Shown here piece after piece: positions 44,264-52,402 of a DNA stretch of 64,000 nt. Made by a program: the position numbers and the translations under genes. The notes beneath the pieces were generated by a model. It did no database searches and was not told where the DNA came from. It saw only the letters and a program-made list of their open reading frames with translations. The stretch lies in the NCBI RefSeq assembly GCF_008923205.2, contig NZ_WBMS02000014.1:124001-188000 (forward strand). Reading direction: 5' to 3'. Source of the stretch: Actinomadura physcomitrii. GTDB lineage: Bacteria; Actinomycetota; Actinomycetes; Streptosporangiales; Streptosporangiaceae. Position 1 is the first letter of the stretch, and each line of letters opens with the position of its first letter.

Positions 44264-44662
44264 ATGTCCGAGTTCGCCACCCCCCGCGCCGTCTTCCAGC
44301 GGCTGATCGACGGGGTGACCGCGCGGCGGCCCGACGGGCTGCCGCAGCTGTACGCCGAGGACGCGGTGGTCGTGCACCCGTTCGCCCACCCCGCGTCCCG
44401 GCTGGAGGGCCGCGAGGCCCTGCGCGCGCACTTCGCGCGGCTGGAGACCCTCCCGGTGGAGATGGCGGCCCGCAACGTGGTCGTCCACCAGACCGCCGAC
44501 CCCGAGGTGATCGTGGCCGAGTTCGAGTACGCCGGCCGCAACACCGAGACGGGCCGCGACTTCGTCGTGCCGAACGTCTTCGTCATGCGGGTCCGCGGCG
44601 GGCGCATCGTCGAGTCCCGCGACTACGCCCACCACCAGGCGTTCGAGGAGGCGATGGCGTGA
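44264..44662 (+). CDS. NTF2-like (SnoaL-fold) protein, copy 1
   Basis: A 132-residue single-domain protein of the SnoaL/NTF2 superfamily, with LPQLYAEDAVVVHPFAHP and HQTADPEVIVAEFEYAGR. The fold serves as isomerase, hydratase or binding pocket in polyketide and steroid metabolism. ATG 44264 is chosen because GGGAGAGAG precedes it; a GTG at 44201 would overlap the operator. It is followed by a paralogue with a four-base overlap. Confidence 0.85.
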   Translation: MSEFATPRAVFQRLIDGVTARRPDGLPQLYAEDAVVVHPFAHPASRLEGREALRAHFARLETLPVEMAARNVVVHQTADPEVIVAEFEYAGRNTETGRDFVVPNVFVMRVRGGRIVESRDYAHHQAFEEAMA

Positions 44663-45084
44663 GCGCCCCGACGCCGCGCGAGGTGTTCGCGCGGCTGAGC
44701 GCCGGGATCTCCGCGGGCCGCTGGCACGAGCTCGCGGACCTGTACGCCGAGGACGCCGTGGTCGACCAGCCGTTCGCGCTCCCGCCGGCGCCGCCGCACC
44801 TGGAGGGCCGGGCGGTCATCGGCGAGCACTTCCGCCGGGCCGCCGCGGGACCGCTCCGGCTGCGCGCCCGCGACGTCGTGGTGCACGAGACCGCCGACCC
44901 GGAGGTGATCGTCGCCGAGTTCGACTACGACGGCCGCGTCGCCGGCACCGGTCACGAGTTCCGCGTCTCGAACGTCCAGGTGCTGCGGGTCCGGGACGGC
45001 CTGATCGTGCGGACGCGCGACTACCACGATCACCGCGGTCTCGCCCGCGCCCTGGCACGCCGGCGTCCGGCCGCCGCCGGGTAG
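44659..45084 (+). CDS. NTF2-like (SnoaL-fold) protein, copy 2
   Basis: A 141-residue paralogue of the preceding gene, sharing the pattern PREVFARL, LADLYAEDAVVDQPFALP and HETADPEVIVAEFDYDGR, clearly from a tandem duplication. GTG start overlaps the first copy's stop (GTGA). Both are controlled by the divergent TetR. A heterodimer is possible, as occurs with other paired SnoaL-fold proteins. Function unknown. Confidence 0.84.
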   Translation: MSAPTPREVFARLSAGISAGRWHELADLYAEDAVVDQPFALPPAPPHLEGRAVIGEHFRRAAAGPLRLRARDVVVHETADPEVIVAEFDYDGRVAGTGHEFRVSNVQVLRVRDGLIVRTRDYHDHRGLARALARRRPAAAG

Positions 45085-45106
45085 GAGGATCGGGCCGCGC
45101 GGGCGG

Positions 45107-45136
45107 TTGACCGGCCCCCGTGCCGGTTCCTAGGGT
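45107..45136 (+). promoter_or_regulatory. Putative promoter of the acyl-CoA dehydrogenase pair
   Basis: TTGACC (45107-45112), an 18-base spacer and TAGGGT (45131-45136). The expected start of transcription, near 45144, touches the palindrome that follows. Confidence 0.5.
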
Positions 45137-45144
45137 GGACGGGC

Positions 45145-45164
45145 CATACCGACCGGTTGGTATG
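45145..45164. promoter_or_regulatory. 20-bp palindromic operator CATACCGACCGGTTGGTATG
   Basis: Nineteen-fold symmetry is broken at just one base pair (positions 7 and 14). The core ACCGGT and outer CATACC/GGTATG match TetR-type operators near acyl-CoA metabolism genes. It sits just after the predicted transcription start and 55 bases before the GTG of the first dehydrogenase. The regulator gene is not obviously adjacent. Confidence 0.6.
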
Positions 45165-45218
45165 TTCGTTCGCGGTGGCCCGTTCGCCACCCCTGCACCC
45201 CGCGCGGAGGTTCGCCCT

Positions 45219-46412
45219 GTGAGCACTGCACCGCCCGACGCCGACGAGCTGAGCAGGCGCGTCGAGGAGTTCCTCGCCGCCCACGACCCGTCGGCCACCG
45301 AACCGCTGGAGTTCCTGCGCGCCCGGTTCGACGCCGGCCTGGCCTGGGTCCACTACCCCGAGGGGCTCGGCGGGCTCGGCGCCCCCCGCGCCCTGCAGCC
45401 CGCCGTCGACCGGCGGTTCGCCAAGGCGGGCGCGCCGACGAACCACCCCGAGCGCAACGGCATCGGCCTCGGCATGGCCGCGCCGACCATCCTCGCCTTC
45501 GGCACCGAGGAGCAGAAGCGCCGCCTCCTGCGCCCGCTGTGGACCGGCGAGGAGCGGTGGTGCCAGCTGTTCAGCGAGCCCGGCGCCGGCTCCGACCTCG
45601 CCGCGCTCGCCACCCGCGCCGTCCGCGACGGCGACCGGTGGATCGTCAACGGCCAGAAGGTCTGGACGTCCATGGCGCACGAGGCGCGCTGGGCGATCCT
45701 CGTCACCCGCACCGACCCGGACGTGCCCAAGCACCGCGGCATGACCTACTTCGTCTGCGACATGACCGCCCCCGGCGTCGAGGTCCGGCCGCTGCGGCAG
45801 ATCACCGGCGAGGCCGAGTTCAACGAGGTCTTCCTCACCGACGTCGCGATCCCCGACGAGCAGCGGCTCGGCGAGGTCGGCCAGGGCTGGCAGGTCTCCA
45901 CCACCACGCTGATGAACGAGCGGGTCGCGATCGGCGGCAACGCCGCGCCGCGCGAGGGCGGGATGATCGGCGTCGTCGCGTCCCTGTGGCGGGACCGGCC
46001 CGAGCTGCGCACCCCCGGCCTGCACGACGCCGTCCTGCGCGCCTGGGTGGAGACCGAGGCGGCCCGGCTCACCGGCGAGCGGCTGCGCCAGCAGCTCACC
46101 GCCGGGCAGCCCGGCCCCGAGGGGTCCGGCGCCAAGCTCGCCTTCGCCAAGCTCAACCAGGAGGTCTCCGGCCTGGAGCTCGAACTGCTCGGCGACGAGG
46201 GCCTGCGCTACGACGACTGGACGATGCGCCGCCCCACCGAGGTCGACTTCACCCGCCGCTCGCCCGGCTACCGCTACCTGCGCGCCAAGGGCAACTCCAT
46301 CGAGGGCGGCACCTCGGAGATCCTGCGCAACATCATCGCCGAGCGCGTCCTCGGCCTGCCCGGTGAGATCCGCGTCGACAAGGACGTGGCGTGGAAGGAC
46401 CTGCCCAAGTGA
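45219..46412 (+). CDS. Acyl-CoA dehydrogenase, catalytic-type subunit
   Basis: A 397-residue flavoprotein. It has QLFSEPGAGSDLAAL, the flavin-contact VNGQKVWTSMAHEARW and the C-terminal GNSIEGGTSEILRNIIAERVLGLP, where the catalytic glutamate of the family is found. GTG 45219 has GGAGG eight bases upstream. The next gene is a shorter relative lacking that glutamate motif and overlapping by GTGA. This two-gene pattern matches heterotetrameric FadE enzymes acting on steroid side chains or bulky acyl-CoAs in actinobacteria. Confidence 0.91.
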   Translation: MSTAPPDADELSRRVEEFLAAHDPSATEPLEFLRARFDAGLAWVHYPEGLGGLGAPRALQPAVDRRFAKAGAPTNHPERNGIGLGMAAPTILAFGTEEQKRRLLRPLWTGEERWCQLFSEPGAGSDLAALATRAVRDGDRWIVNGQKVWTSMAHEARWAILVTRTDPDVPKHRGMTYFVCDMTAPGVEVRPLRQITGEAEFNEVFLTDVAIPDEQRLGEVGQGWQVSTTTLMNERVAIGGNAAPREGGMIGVVASLWRDRPELRTPGLHDAVLRAWVETEAARLTGERLRQQLTAGQPGPEGSGAKLAFAKLNQEVSGLELELLGDEGLRYDDWTMRRPTEVDFTRRSPGYRYLRAKGNSIEGGTSEILRNIIAERVLGLPGEIRVDKDVAWKDLPK

Positions 46413-47482
46413 GCGACCTCCTCTACTCCGAGATCGAGAACGACCTGCGCGCCGGCGTCCGCGAGCTGCTCGACGACAAGGCGCCCTGGACCGCCGTCCT
46501 CGCCGGCACCGAGAAGGACGAGCCCTTCGACGCCGCGCTCTGGAAGGCCGTCGCCGGGCAGCTCGGCTGCGCCGGCCTGCCCGTCCCCGAGGACCTCGGC
46601 GGCGCCGGCGCCACCTGGCGCGAGACCTCCGTGGTGATGGAGGAGCTCGGCCGCGCCGTCGCGCCCGTCCCGTTCCTCACCAGCTCCGTCATCGCGACGG
46701 CCGCGCTGCTGGCGGCGGGGGAGCGGGAGCTGCTCGGCTCGCTGGCGTCCGGCGAGAAGATCGCCGTGCTGGCGGTGCCGTTCGCGACGCCGCCCGGCGA
46801 CGTCGCCCCGACCGTGCAGGTCACGGACGGGGCGCTGACCGGCGAGGTCGCCGGGGTCGCCGACGGCCTGGCCGCCGACGTGCTGCTCGTCCCGGCCGGC
46901 GACGGCCTCTACGCGGTGGACGCCGCCGAAGCGGTCCGCACCGCCGTCACATCGCTCGACATGACCCGACGCCTGGCCGACATCGCCTTCTCCGGCGCGC
47001 CCGCCCGGCGCGTCGCGGAGGGCGGCGACGCGGTCCGCGCCGCGCTGCTGACCGGCGCGGCGATGCTGGCGTCCGAGCAGCTCGGGCTCGCCCAGCGCTG
47101 CCTGGACGACACCGTCGCCTACGTCAAGAACCGGTACCAGTTCGGCCGTCCCGTCGGCTCCTACCAGGGCCTCAAGCACCGGCTCGCCGACCTGTGGACG
47201 TCGATCACGCAGGCCCGCGCCGTCGCCCGGTACGCCGCGTCTTGTGCCGCCTCCGGCGACGCGGACCTGCCGGTCGCCGTCGCGGTCGCGCAGGCGCACT
47301 GCTCGGCGGTCGCGCTCAAGGCCGCCGAGGAGGGCGTGCAGATGCACGGCGGCATCGGCTTCACCTGGGAGAACTCCTCGCACCTGTTCCTCAAGCGGGC
47401 CAAGGCCGACGCGATCGCGCTCGGCACCGCCGACCGCCACCGCGCGGCCCTGGCGGCGCTGGTCGACCTACCGCCGGCCTGA
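46409..47482 (+). CDS. Acyl-CoA dehydrogenase, partner subunit
   Basis: A 357-residue acyl-CoA dehydrogenase homologue. It keeps the FAD-binding C-terminal segment (VKNRYQFGRPVGSYQGLKHRLAD and GVQMHGGIGFTWENSSHLFLKRA) but lacks the xEGT catalytic glutamate motif. The middle domain is shortened. Translationally coupled to the catalytic-type subunit, it most likely forms a heterotetramer with shared active sites, as described for the mycobacterial FadE pairs. Confidence 0.88.
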   Translation: MSDLLYSEIENDLRAGVRELLDDKAPWTAVLAGTEKDEPFDAALWKAVAGQLGCAGLPVPEDLGGAGATWRETSVVMEELGRAVAPVPFLTSSVIATAALLAAGERELLGSLASGEKIAVLAVPFATPPGDVAPTVQVTDGALTGEVAGVADGLAADVLLVPAGDGLYAVDAAEAVRTAVTSLDMTRRLADIAFSGAPARRVAEGGDAVRAALLTGAAMLASEQLGLAQRCLDDTVAYVKNRYQFGRPVGSYQGLKHRLADLWTSITQARAVARYAASCAASGDADLPVAVAVAQAHCSAVALKAAEEGVQMHGGIGFTWENSSHLFLKRAKADAIALGTADRHRAALAALVDLPPA

Positions 47483-47491
47483 CCCGCCGTC

Positions 47492-47520
47492 CCGCCCCGG
47501 CGACCCGCTCGCCGGGGCGG
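47492..47520. terminator. Bidirectional terminator hairpin
   Basis: CCGCCCCGGCG (47492-47502) pairs perfectly with CGCCGGGGCGG (47510-47520) around a seven-base loop. It lies exactly between the convergent dehydrogenase and PLP-enzyme genes. Confidence 0.75.
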
Positions 47521-48378
47521 TCATCCGGTGACGACGGCCAGGATCCGGGTGCCCTCCGGGAACGCGCCGCGCTCGGCGAGCGCGACGATCCCGAACATCA
47601 TCTTCGCCGTGTAGACCCGGTCGAGGACGAGCCCGTGCCGCCCGGCGAAGTCGCCGATGAAGGCGTCCAGCTCCGGCGTCGTCCGAGCGTAGCCGCCGAA
47701 GTGGAAGCCGTGCTCGACGCGCCACGACCCGCGCCGCCCCCCGTACGTCCCGCGCTGGAGCCGCTCCACCTCGGCGTCCATGAAACCGCCCTTGAGCACC
47801 GAGAAACCGAGCGCGCGGGCGCCCGGCGGCAGCCCGGCCGCCAGGCCCGCGAGCGTCCCGCCCGTCCCGCACGGGCAGCAGACCACGTCGAACCCCGCCG
47901 ACTCGGCGCCCAGCTCCGCGCAGCCCCGCACGGCCAGGGCGTTGCTTCCGCCCTCGGGCAGCAGGTAGAACCCGCCCCACCGCTCGCGGAGCGCGGCGAT
48001 GACGTCCGGCTCGTGCTTGCGGCGGTACGTCGTCCGGTCCATGTAGGCGAGCCGCATGCCCCTGCGCTCGGCGTACGCCAGCGTGTCGTTCAGCGGCAGG
48101 TGCTCCTCGCCGCGCACCACCCCGATCGTCGCGAACCCGAAGAGGTCCCCGGCCGCCGCCGTCGCCCGCAGATGGTTGGAGTACGCCCCGCCGAACGTCA
48201 GCAGCGTCCCGTGCTCGCGCGCGGGCCCGATGTTGTGCCGCAGCTTGCGCCACTTGTTGCCCGGAAGCTCGGGATGGACGAGGTCGTCGCGCTTCAGGAA
48301 CAGCCCGAGGCCGCGCCGCGCGAACCGGGCGTCGTCCAGCTCCTCGACCGGGGAGGGCGCGGCCTCGGGCGGGATCAT
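47521..48378 (-). CDS. PLP-dependent D-cysteine desulfhydrase / ACC deaminase family enzyme
   Basis: A 285-residue fold-type II PLP enzyme. The lysine that holds PLP lies in PGNKWRKLRHNIG, the substrate-ring stacking region is FGGAYSNHLRATAAAG, and the phosphate loop is CCPCGTGGTLAGLAAGL. Relatives release pyruvate, ammonia and H2S from D-cysteine, or deaminate 1-aminocyclopropane-1-carboxylate. Its ATG overlaps the stop of the adenylate kinase gene (ATGA), so the two are co-translated. It is a little shorter than the usual 320-340 residues. Confidence 0.84.
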   Translation of the reverse strand: MIPPEAAPSPVEELDDARFARRGLGLFLKRDDLVHPELPGNKWRKLRHNIGPAREHGTLLTFGGAYSNHLRATAAAGDLFGFATIGVVRGEEHLPLNDTLAYAERRGMRLAYMDRTTYRRKHEPDVIAALRERWGGFYLLPEGGSNALAVRGCAELGAESAGFDVVCCPCGTGGTLAGLAAGLPPGARALGFSVLKGGFMDAEVERLQRGTYGGRRGSWRVEHGFHFGGYARTTPELDAFIGDFAGRHGLVLDRVYTAKMMFGIVALAERGAFPEGTRILAVVTG

Positions 48379-49019
48379 CGCGGGGCGGGCAGGCCGAGCT
48401 TCTCCCGCAGCGTCCGCTGGACGGCGTCGGCGCCGGGGCGCGCATCGACCGTCACCACGTACTCCTTGCGGCCGAACAGCTCCAGGATCGGCGCGGTCTT
48501 CTCCCGGTAGATCCGCAGCCGCTCCGCCACGGCCTCCTCGGTGTCGTCCTCGCGCGCGACGAGCTCGCCGCCGCACACGTCGCAGCGGCCCTCCTCGGTG
48601 GGCCGGTCCGCGATCAGGTTGTAGTCCATCCCGCACCGCGAGCACAGCCGGCGCGCCAGCACCCGCCGCCGCACCTCCTCGTCCGGCAGGTCCAGATGGA
48701 TCACGCCGTCGATGTCGTAGCTCTCCAGGAAGAACTCCGCCTGCCGCCGGCTGCGCGGGAACCCGTCGATGATGAACCCGTAGTTCCAGTCGTGCTGCTC
48801 GAGCCGGTCCCGGACGACCCCCTCCACCAGGTCGTCGCCGACCAGCTCGCCCGCCGCCATGGCGCGCCGCACCTGCGCGCCGAGCTTGGTGCGGTTCTGC
48901 ACGTGCCAGCGGAAGACGTCGCCCACGCTGATGTGCACCAGGTCGAGATCGCGCGCCAGCAGCAGCGACTGCGTCCCCTTCCCGCTGCCCTGCGCGCCGA
49001 TGATCACGTACTTGCGCAT
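48375..49019 (-). CDS. adk: Adenylate kinase
   Basis: A 214-residue kinase interconverting ATP, ADP and AMP. P-loop GAQGSGKGTQ (8-17), AMP-binding FIIDGFPRSRRQAEFF and the lid domain with four cysteines (CSRCGMDY and CDVCGG), so a zinc-binding lid. It is not in the ribosomal-protein operon where the primary adk of actinomycetes lies. It is probably a second copy, and is coupled to the PLP enzyme downstream. Confidence 0.88.
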   Translation of the reverse strand: MRKYVIIGAQGSGKGTQSLLLARDLDLVHISVGDVFRWHVQNRTKLGAQVRRAMAAGELVGDDLVEGVVRDRLEQHDWNYGFIIDGFPRSRRQAEFFLESYDIDGVIHLDLPDEEVRRRVLARRLCSRCGMDYNLIADRPTEEGRCDVCGGELVAREDDTEEAVAERLRIYREKTAPILELFGRKEYVVTVDARPGADAVQRTLREKLGLPAPR

Positions 49020-49063
49020 GCCCGCAGCCTATGCGGCGCGGCCGGGGCCGGGCGCGCCGCGGG

Positions 49064-49618
49064 TCAGCGCGCGAGCCGCAGCGCCCGGCCCAGCCAGCGG
49101 AACCGCGAGCGGTCGGGCACGTGCTCGGGCTCGACCCGCAGCGTCAGGCAGTCCGGCAGCGGGCCGATCGCCGGCGGCCGCACGCACACCAGCGTCGCCC
49201 GCGCCCGGCGCGCGCAGTGCAGCCGCACCGACGGCCGCAGCAGCCGCGAGAACGGCCCCCGCGTCCCGTGCCCGACGACCAGGATGTCGTCCTCGCCCGC
49301 CAGCCGCACCAGCGTCGCCCCCGGCTCCCCGACCAGGGCCAGCGCGGTCATCTCCACGCCGTCGGGCGGCCCGCCGCTCACCTCGTCCAGCAGCCGGGCG
49401 ACCAGCTCGGCGCCCGACCCGCGCAGCGCGTCGGTGATCCCGCAGCCGAGCTGGCCCGCCGCGGACACGTGCGGCGGCAGCGGCGCGGAGTGGGCGACGA
49501 GCAGCGGCAGCCGGCGCAGCCGCGCCTCGCCGATCGCCCAGGAGAGCGCGCATCGTGCCCCCGCGGAGTCATCGACCCCGACGACGACGCGCGGGCCGCC
49601 CTCCGGTCTCGCGATCAC
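49064..49618 (-). CDS. Universal stress protein (UspA domain)
   Basis: A 184-residue Usp-fold protein. It starts VIARPEGGPRVVVGVDDSAGARCALSWA, with the family's VGVDDS strand, and carries the nucleotide-binding loop region VVGHGTRGPFSRLLRPS. The loop resembles G-x2-G-x9-G(S/T) only partly, so ATP binding is uncertain. GTG 49618 has AGGAGG five bases upstream; the longer frame would start far inside the promoter. The C-terminal 35 residues, past the Usp fold, are an unusual extension. Confidence 0.8.
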   Translation of the reverse strand: MIARPEGGPRVVVGVDDSAGARCALSWAIGEARLRRLPLLVAHSAPLPPHVSAAGQLGCGITDALRGSGAELVARLLDEVSGGPPDGVEMTALALVGEPGATLVRLAGEDDILVVGHGTRGPFSRLLRPSVRLHCARRARATLVCVRPPAIGPLPDCLTLRVEPEHVPDRSRFRWLGRALRLAR

Positions 49619-49646
49619 GGTCCCTCCTGAAGGCAACGGACTGATG

Positions 49647-49662
49647 TGCACTCTAGGGTGCA
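49647..49662. promoter_or_regulatory. Inverted repeat TGCAC-N6-GTGCA upstream of the usp gene
   Basis: Five-base arms around TCTAGG, 29 bases before the GTG. On the minus strand it covers a TAGAGT -10-like hexamer. Weak but well placed. Confidence 0.35.
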
Positions 49663-49694
49663 GGCATACCCGTTCCGACGGAAGTGTTTCCGCT

Positions 49695-51152
49695 TCAGGA
49701 AAGCCGAGTTTCCGCAATCGTCACCGGCGTGTCGCCCCCGGGCCGCTCGCCGCGGCCCGCCGCGGGACGCCCGGCACGGGCGCCCGCCGGCCGCGCGCCG
49801 AACCCGGACAGGACCGACTCCAGCAGCGGCAGGGCCGCCCCCGCCCGCTTGGCGCGGATCACCACGTCCCACGCCGGCTCGAACTTCTTCCACCCGCCCG
49901 CGTACGCCGCGTGCCGGGCCTTGCCGCGCAGCGTCGGCTTCGTCGCCGCGCCCCGCGCGATGTTCCGCCACCGGTAGAAGTCCCGGTAGGCGCGCCAGTA
50001 GCCGTCCTCCAGCTGGGCTGCGGTCATCCGGGCGGGCTCGAACACGACGGTCCGCGTGTCGTAGCGGTCCCAGTCACTGTGCAGGATCCGCCCCTCCTTG
50101 ACCATCCGGGCGTACAGCCGCGTACCGGGATACGGAGTCATGATGTGGAACGTCGCGGTCTCGATGCCCTGGCCGACCGCCCACTCCACCGTCCGCCCGA
50201 ACACGCTCGGGTCGTCCTGGTCCATGCCGAACACGAAACTGCCGTTCACCATGACGCCGTGGTCGTGCAGGCGCCTGATCACCTGCCCGTAGTCCCGGTC
50301 GATGTTCTGCCACTTGCGCTGCTCCTTGAGGTTGCCGGCGTTGACGGTCTCGAACCCCACGAACAGGCTGCGCAGCCCCGACTCGACCGCCTTCTCCAGC
50401 ACCCCCGGACGCAGCACCGACTGGACCGTCCCGGCGGCCTGCCACAGCCGTCCCATGCCGCGCATCCCGTCGAACAGGGCCCCGGCGAACCGGGCGTTGC
50501 CGAACAGGTGGTCGTCCAGGAAGTACAGGTGCCGGCCCGGCAGCCGGTCGATCTCGGCCAGCGCCGCGTCCACGGTCTGGGTGTAGAACGACTTGCCGCC
50601 CTCGAAGAACGCCTCCTTGTAGCAGAAGTCGCAGACGTGCGGGCACCCGCGCGACACCACGATCGAGTTCGGCACGAGGTAGCGGCGCCGGTCGATCAGG
50701 TCCCGCCGCACCGGCGGCAGCCCGGCCAGCGTCCGCTCGGACGAGTCGTAGCGCGGCGCGGGCCGTCCCGCGCGGAGGTCGGCGAGGAAGCGCGGCCAGG
50801 TGTCCTCGCCCGGCCCGCAGAAGATCGTGTCGGCGTGCGCGGCCGCCTCGTCCGGCAGCGACGTCACGTGCAGCCCGCCGAGGCACACGTGCGCCCCCTT
50901 GGCCCGGTAGTGGTCCGCCAGCTCGTAGGCGCGCCGCGCGGACGTGATGTAGACCTGGATGACCACCAGGTCAGGCTCGTCCGACACGTCGACCTTCTGC
51001 ACGTGCTCGTCGGTGAGCGTCACCTCGTCGTCCGGGTCCAGGTACCCGGCCAGCGTCGCGAGCCCGAGCGGCGGGAACAGCGAGTACTTGATCGGCCTGA
51101 AGAACGGCGACGACGCCTCGGTCAGGGCCGGAAGGATCATCTTCACGCGCAT
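49695..51152 (-). CDS. B12-binding-domain radical SAM protein
   Basis: A 485-residue enzyme. The N-terminal cobalamin-type Rossmann domain includes PPLGLATLAGYLDPDDEV and VCLGGLHVTSLPDEAAAHAD. The radical SAM core begins with SRGCPHVCDFCYKEAFF (CxxxCxxC, the 4Fe-4S ligands) and continues to about 400. The classical DxHxxG cobalamin-ligand motif is replaced by TDEHVQKVD, so cobalamin may bind without a lower His ligand or not at all. The Ala/Arg-rich C-terminal tail is low complexity. The gene stands alone; product unknown. Confidence 0.85.
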   Translation of the reverse strand: MRVKMILPALTEASSPFFRPIKYSLFPPLGLATLAGYLDPDDEVTLTDEHVQKVDVSDEPDLVVIQVYITSARRAYELADHYRAKGAHVCLGGLHVTSLPDEAAAHADTIFCGPGEDTWPRFLADLRAGRPAPRYDSSERTLAGLPPVRRDLIDRRRYLVPNSIVVSRGCPHVCDFCYKEAFFEGGKSFYTQTVDAALAEIDRLPGRHLYFLDDHLFGNARFAGALFDGMRGMGRLWQAAGTVQSVLRPGVLEKAVESGLRSLFVGFETVNAGNLKEQRKWQNIDRDYGQVIRRLHDHGVMVNGSFVFGMDQDDPSVFGRTVEWAVGQGIETATFHIMTPYPGTRLYARMVKEGRILHSDWDRYDTRTVVFEPARMTAAQLEDGYWRAYRDFYRWRNIARGAATKPTLRGKARHAAYAGGWKKFEPAWDVVIRAKRAGAALPLLESVLSGFGARPAGARAGRPAAGRGERPGGDTPVTIAETRLS

Positions 51153-51256
51153 GCCACCACGCTGCCGCCCGAAAGAGCGCGCCCTGTGGCGCAGATGTGC
51201 CGATCCCGTGGAGGTCCGCCGCGGCCCGCTCACGGGACTCTCCTGGGGGCCGGGCG

Positions 51257-52264
51257 TCAGCGGCCGCAGGCGCGGCAGGGGGCGCGGGTGCCGCGCGCAT
51301 AGCCGAGCGCGGCGGCGGCCAGGCCGGCGCCCCAGGCGAGGTAGCCGGGGACGGCGACCCAGAAGAACGCCTCGGGCAGGTCCATGCGGCCGTCGGGCGG
51401 GAACGGGTCGCGGCCGTGCATCCGCTCCCAGATCATCTGCAGCAGCATCAGCCCGAAGTAGACGACCAGCCCGGCGGAGAGCGCGGTGCCGGGCCACAGC
51501 ACCAGGCGGCGCGGGACGGCCCGTCCGGCCAGGCCCGGCACGGACCGGGGCCACCGGCGCCCGAAGCGGTGCACCAGCGCCAACGGCAGCAAGGTCCCGC
51601 CGAGCACGAACCCGATGAGGAACAGCACCCCCGAGACCCCCCTTCCCCAATCGAACCCGACCGCGGCCTGCGCGGCGATCCGGGCCGCGCATCCGGCGAT
51701 CGCCAGGTAGGCGGCTCCGTAGGCCCAGCGGGGCGTACGCGCGGACGGCGCGGCGGGGGCGCCGGCGGTCCGGCCGCAGCCCGTGCAGCCGGCGCGGGTG
51801 CGGCGGGCGTAGGCGCGGGCCGACAGCCCGGTCATCACGCCGGCGGCGACGCACGCGGCCCGGCTGAGCGCACCGAGCGGATGCAGGCCGAGGCCGAGGC
51901 CGGGCAGGATCCCGCCGACCACGTCCAGCAGGAGCATCGCGCCGGCGGCGGTGAGCGCGGCCCCGACGGCCCACCCGGCGGCGATCAGCGCCAGTCGCGG
52001 CGCCCGGCTCAGAGCACGGGCGGCCGGGAGCATGAGCACCGCCAGGACCAGAGCCGCGGCCCCGCACAGCACGGCCGACGCCCAGCCGGTGAAGACGACC
52101 AGATCGGTCCCGATCGGCGACAGGCGGGCCGGCCGGTGGCCCGCCGCCCAGTAGATCCGCAGGCCGCCGTAGGCGGTGACCCAGGCGAGCGCGACGAGCG
52201 GCAGCCGTCCCCGCCATGCCGCGCGCGGGGTGATGGTACGGGACTGCCCATGGGAAGTGGCCAT
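51257..52264 (-). CDS. Polytopic membrane protein with two Cys-x-x-Cys motifs
   Basis: A 335-residue protein I do not recognise. About eight hydrophobic segments (for example LVVFTGWASAVLCGAAALVL and LSAGLVVYFGLMLLQMIW). A cytoplasmic-type cysteine pair CTGCGR lies mid-sequence and a similar CRACGR at the very end, suggesting an internal duplication of a four-helix half and possible metal or disulfide sites. AAGGA precedes ATG 52264. Divergent from the sigma factor gene; a regulatory link is possible but unproven. Confidence 0.72.
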   Translation of the reverse strand: MATSHGQSRTITPRAAWRGRLPLVALAWVTAYGGLRIYWAAGHRPARLSPIGTDLVVFTGWASAVLCGAAALVLAVLMLPAARALSRAPRLALIAAGWAVGAALTAAGAMLLLDVVGGILPGLGLGLHPLGALSRAACVAAGVMTGLSARAYARRTRAGCTGCGRTAGAPAAPSARTPRWAYGAAYLAIAGCAARIAAQAAVGFDWGRGVSGVLFLIGFVLGGTLLPLALVHRFGRRWPRSVPGLAGRAVPRRLVLWPGTALSAGLVVYFGLMLLQMIWERMHGRDPFPPDGRMDLPEAFFWVAVPGYLAWGAGLAAAALGYARGTRAPCRACGR

Positions 52265-52402
52265 GCCACCGATCCTTGGGCGCGCGGCGTGGTGGCACCT
52301 CCCCGCACCGGAACTCCCTCCCGCGGGTGAGGGGGATGGGCCGGGTGAAGGTGCGGGTGCGCCGTCCGGGGTGGTGAAACCGCAGGTCGGGCGTAGGATC
52401 GT

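Noticed and set aside
43560..44306. 248-residue + strand frame opposite the TetR gene, preceded by a strong ribosome site
   Set aside because: It is the antisense shadow of a clear TetR gene and shows no family motif; only its first codons may be a relic.
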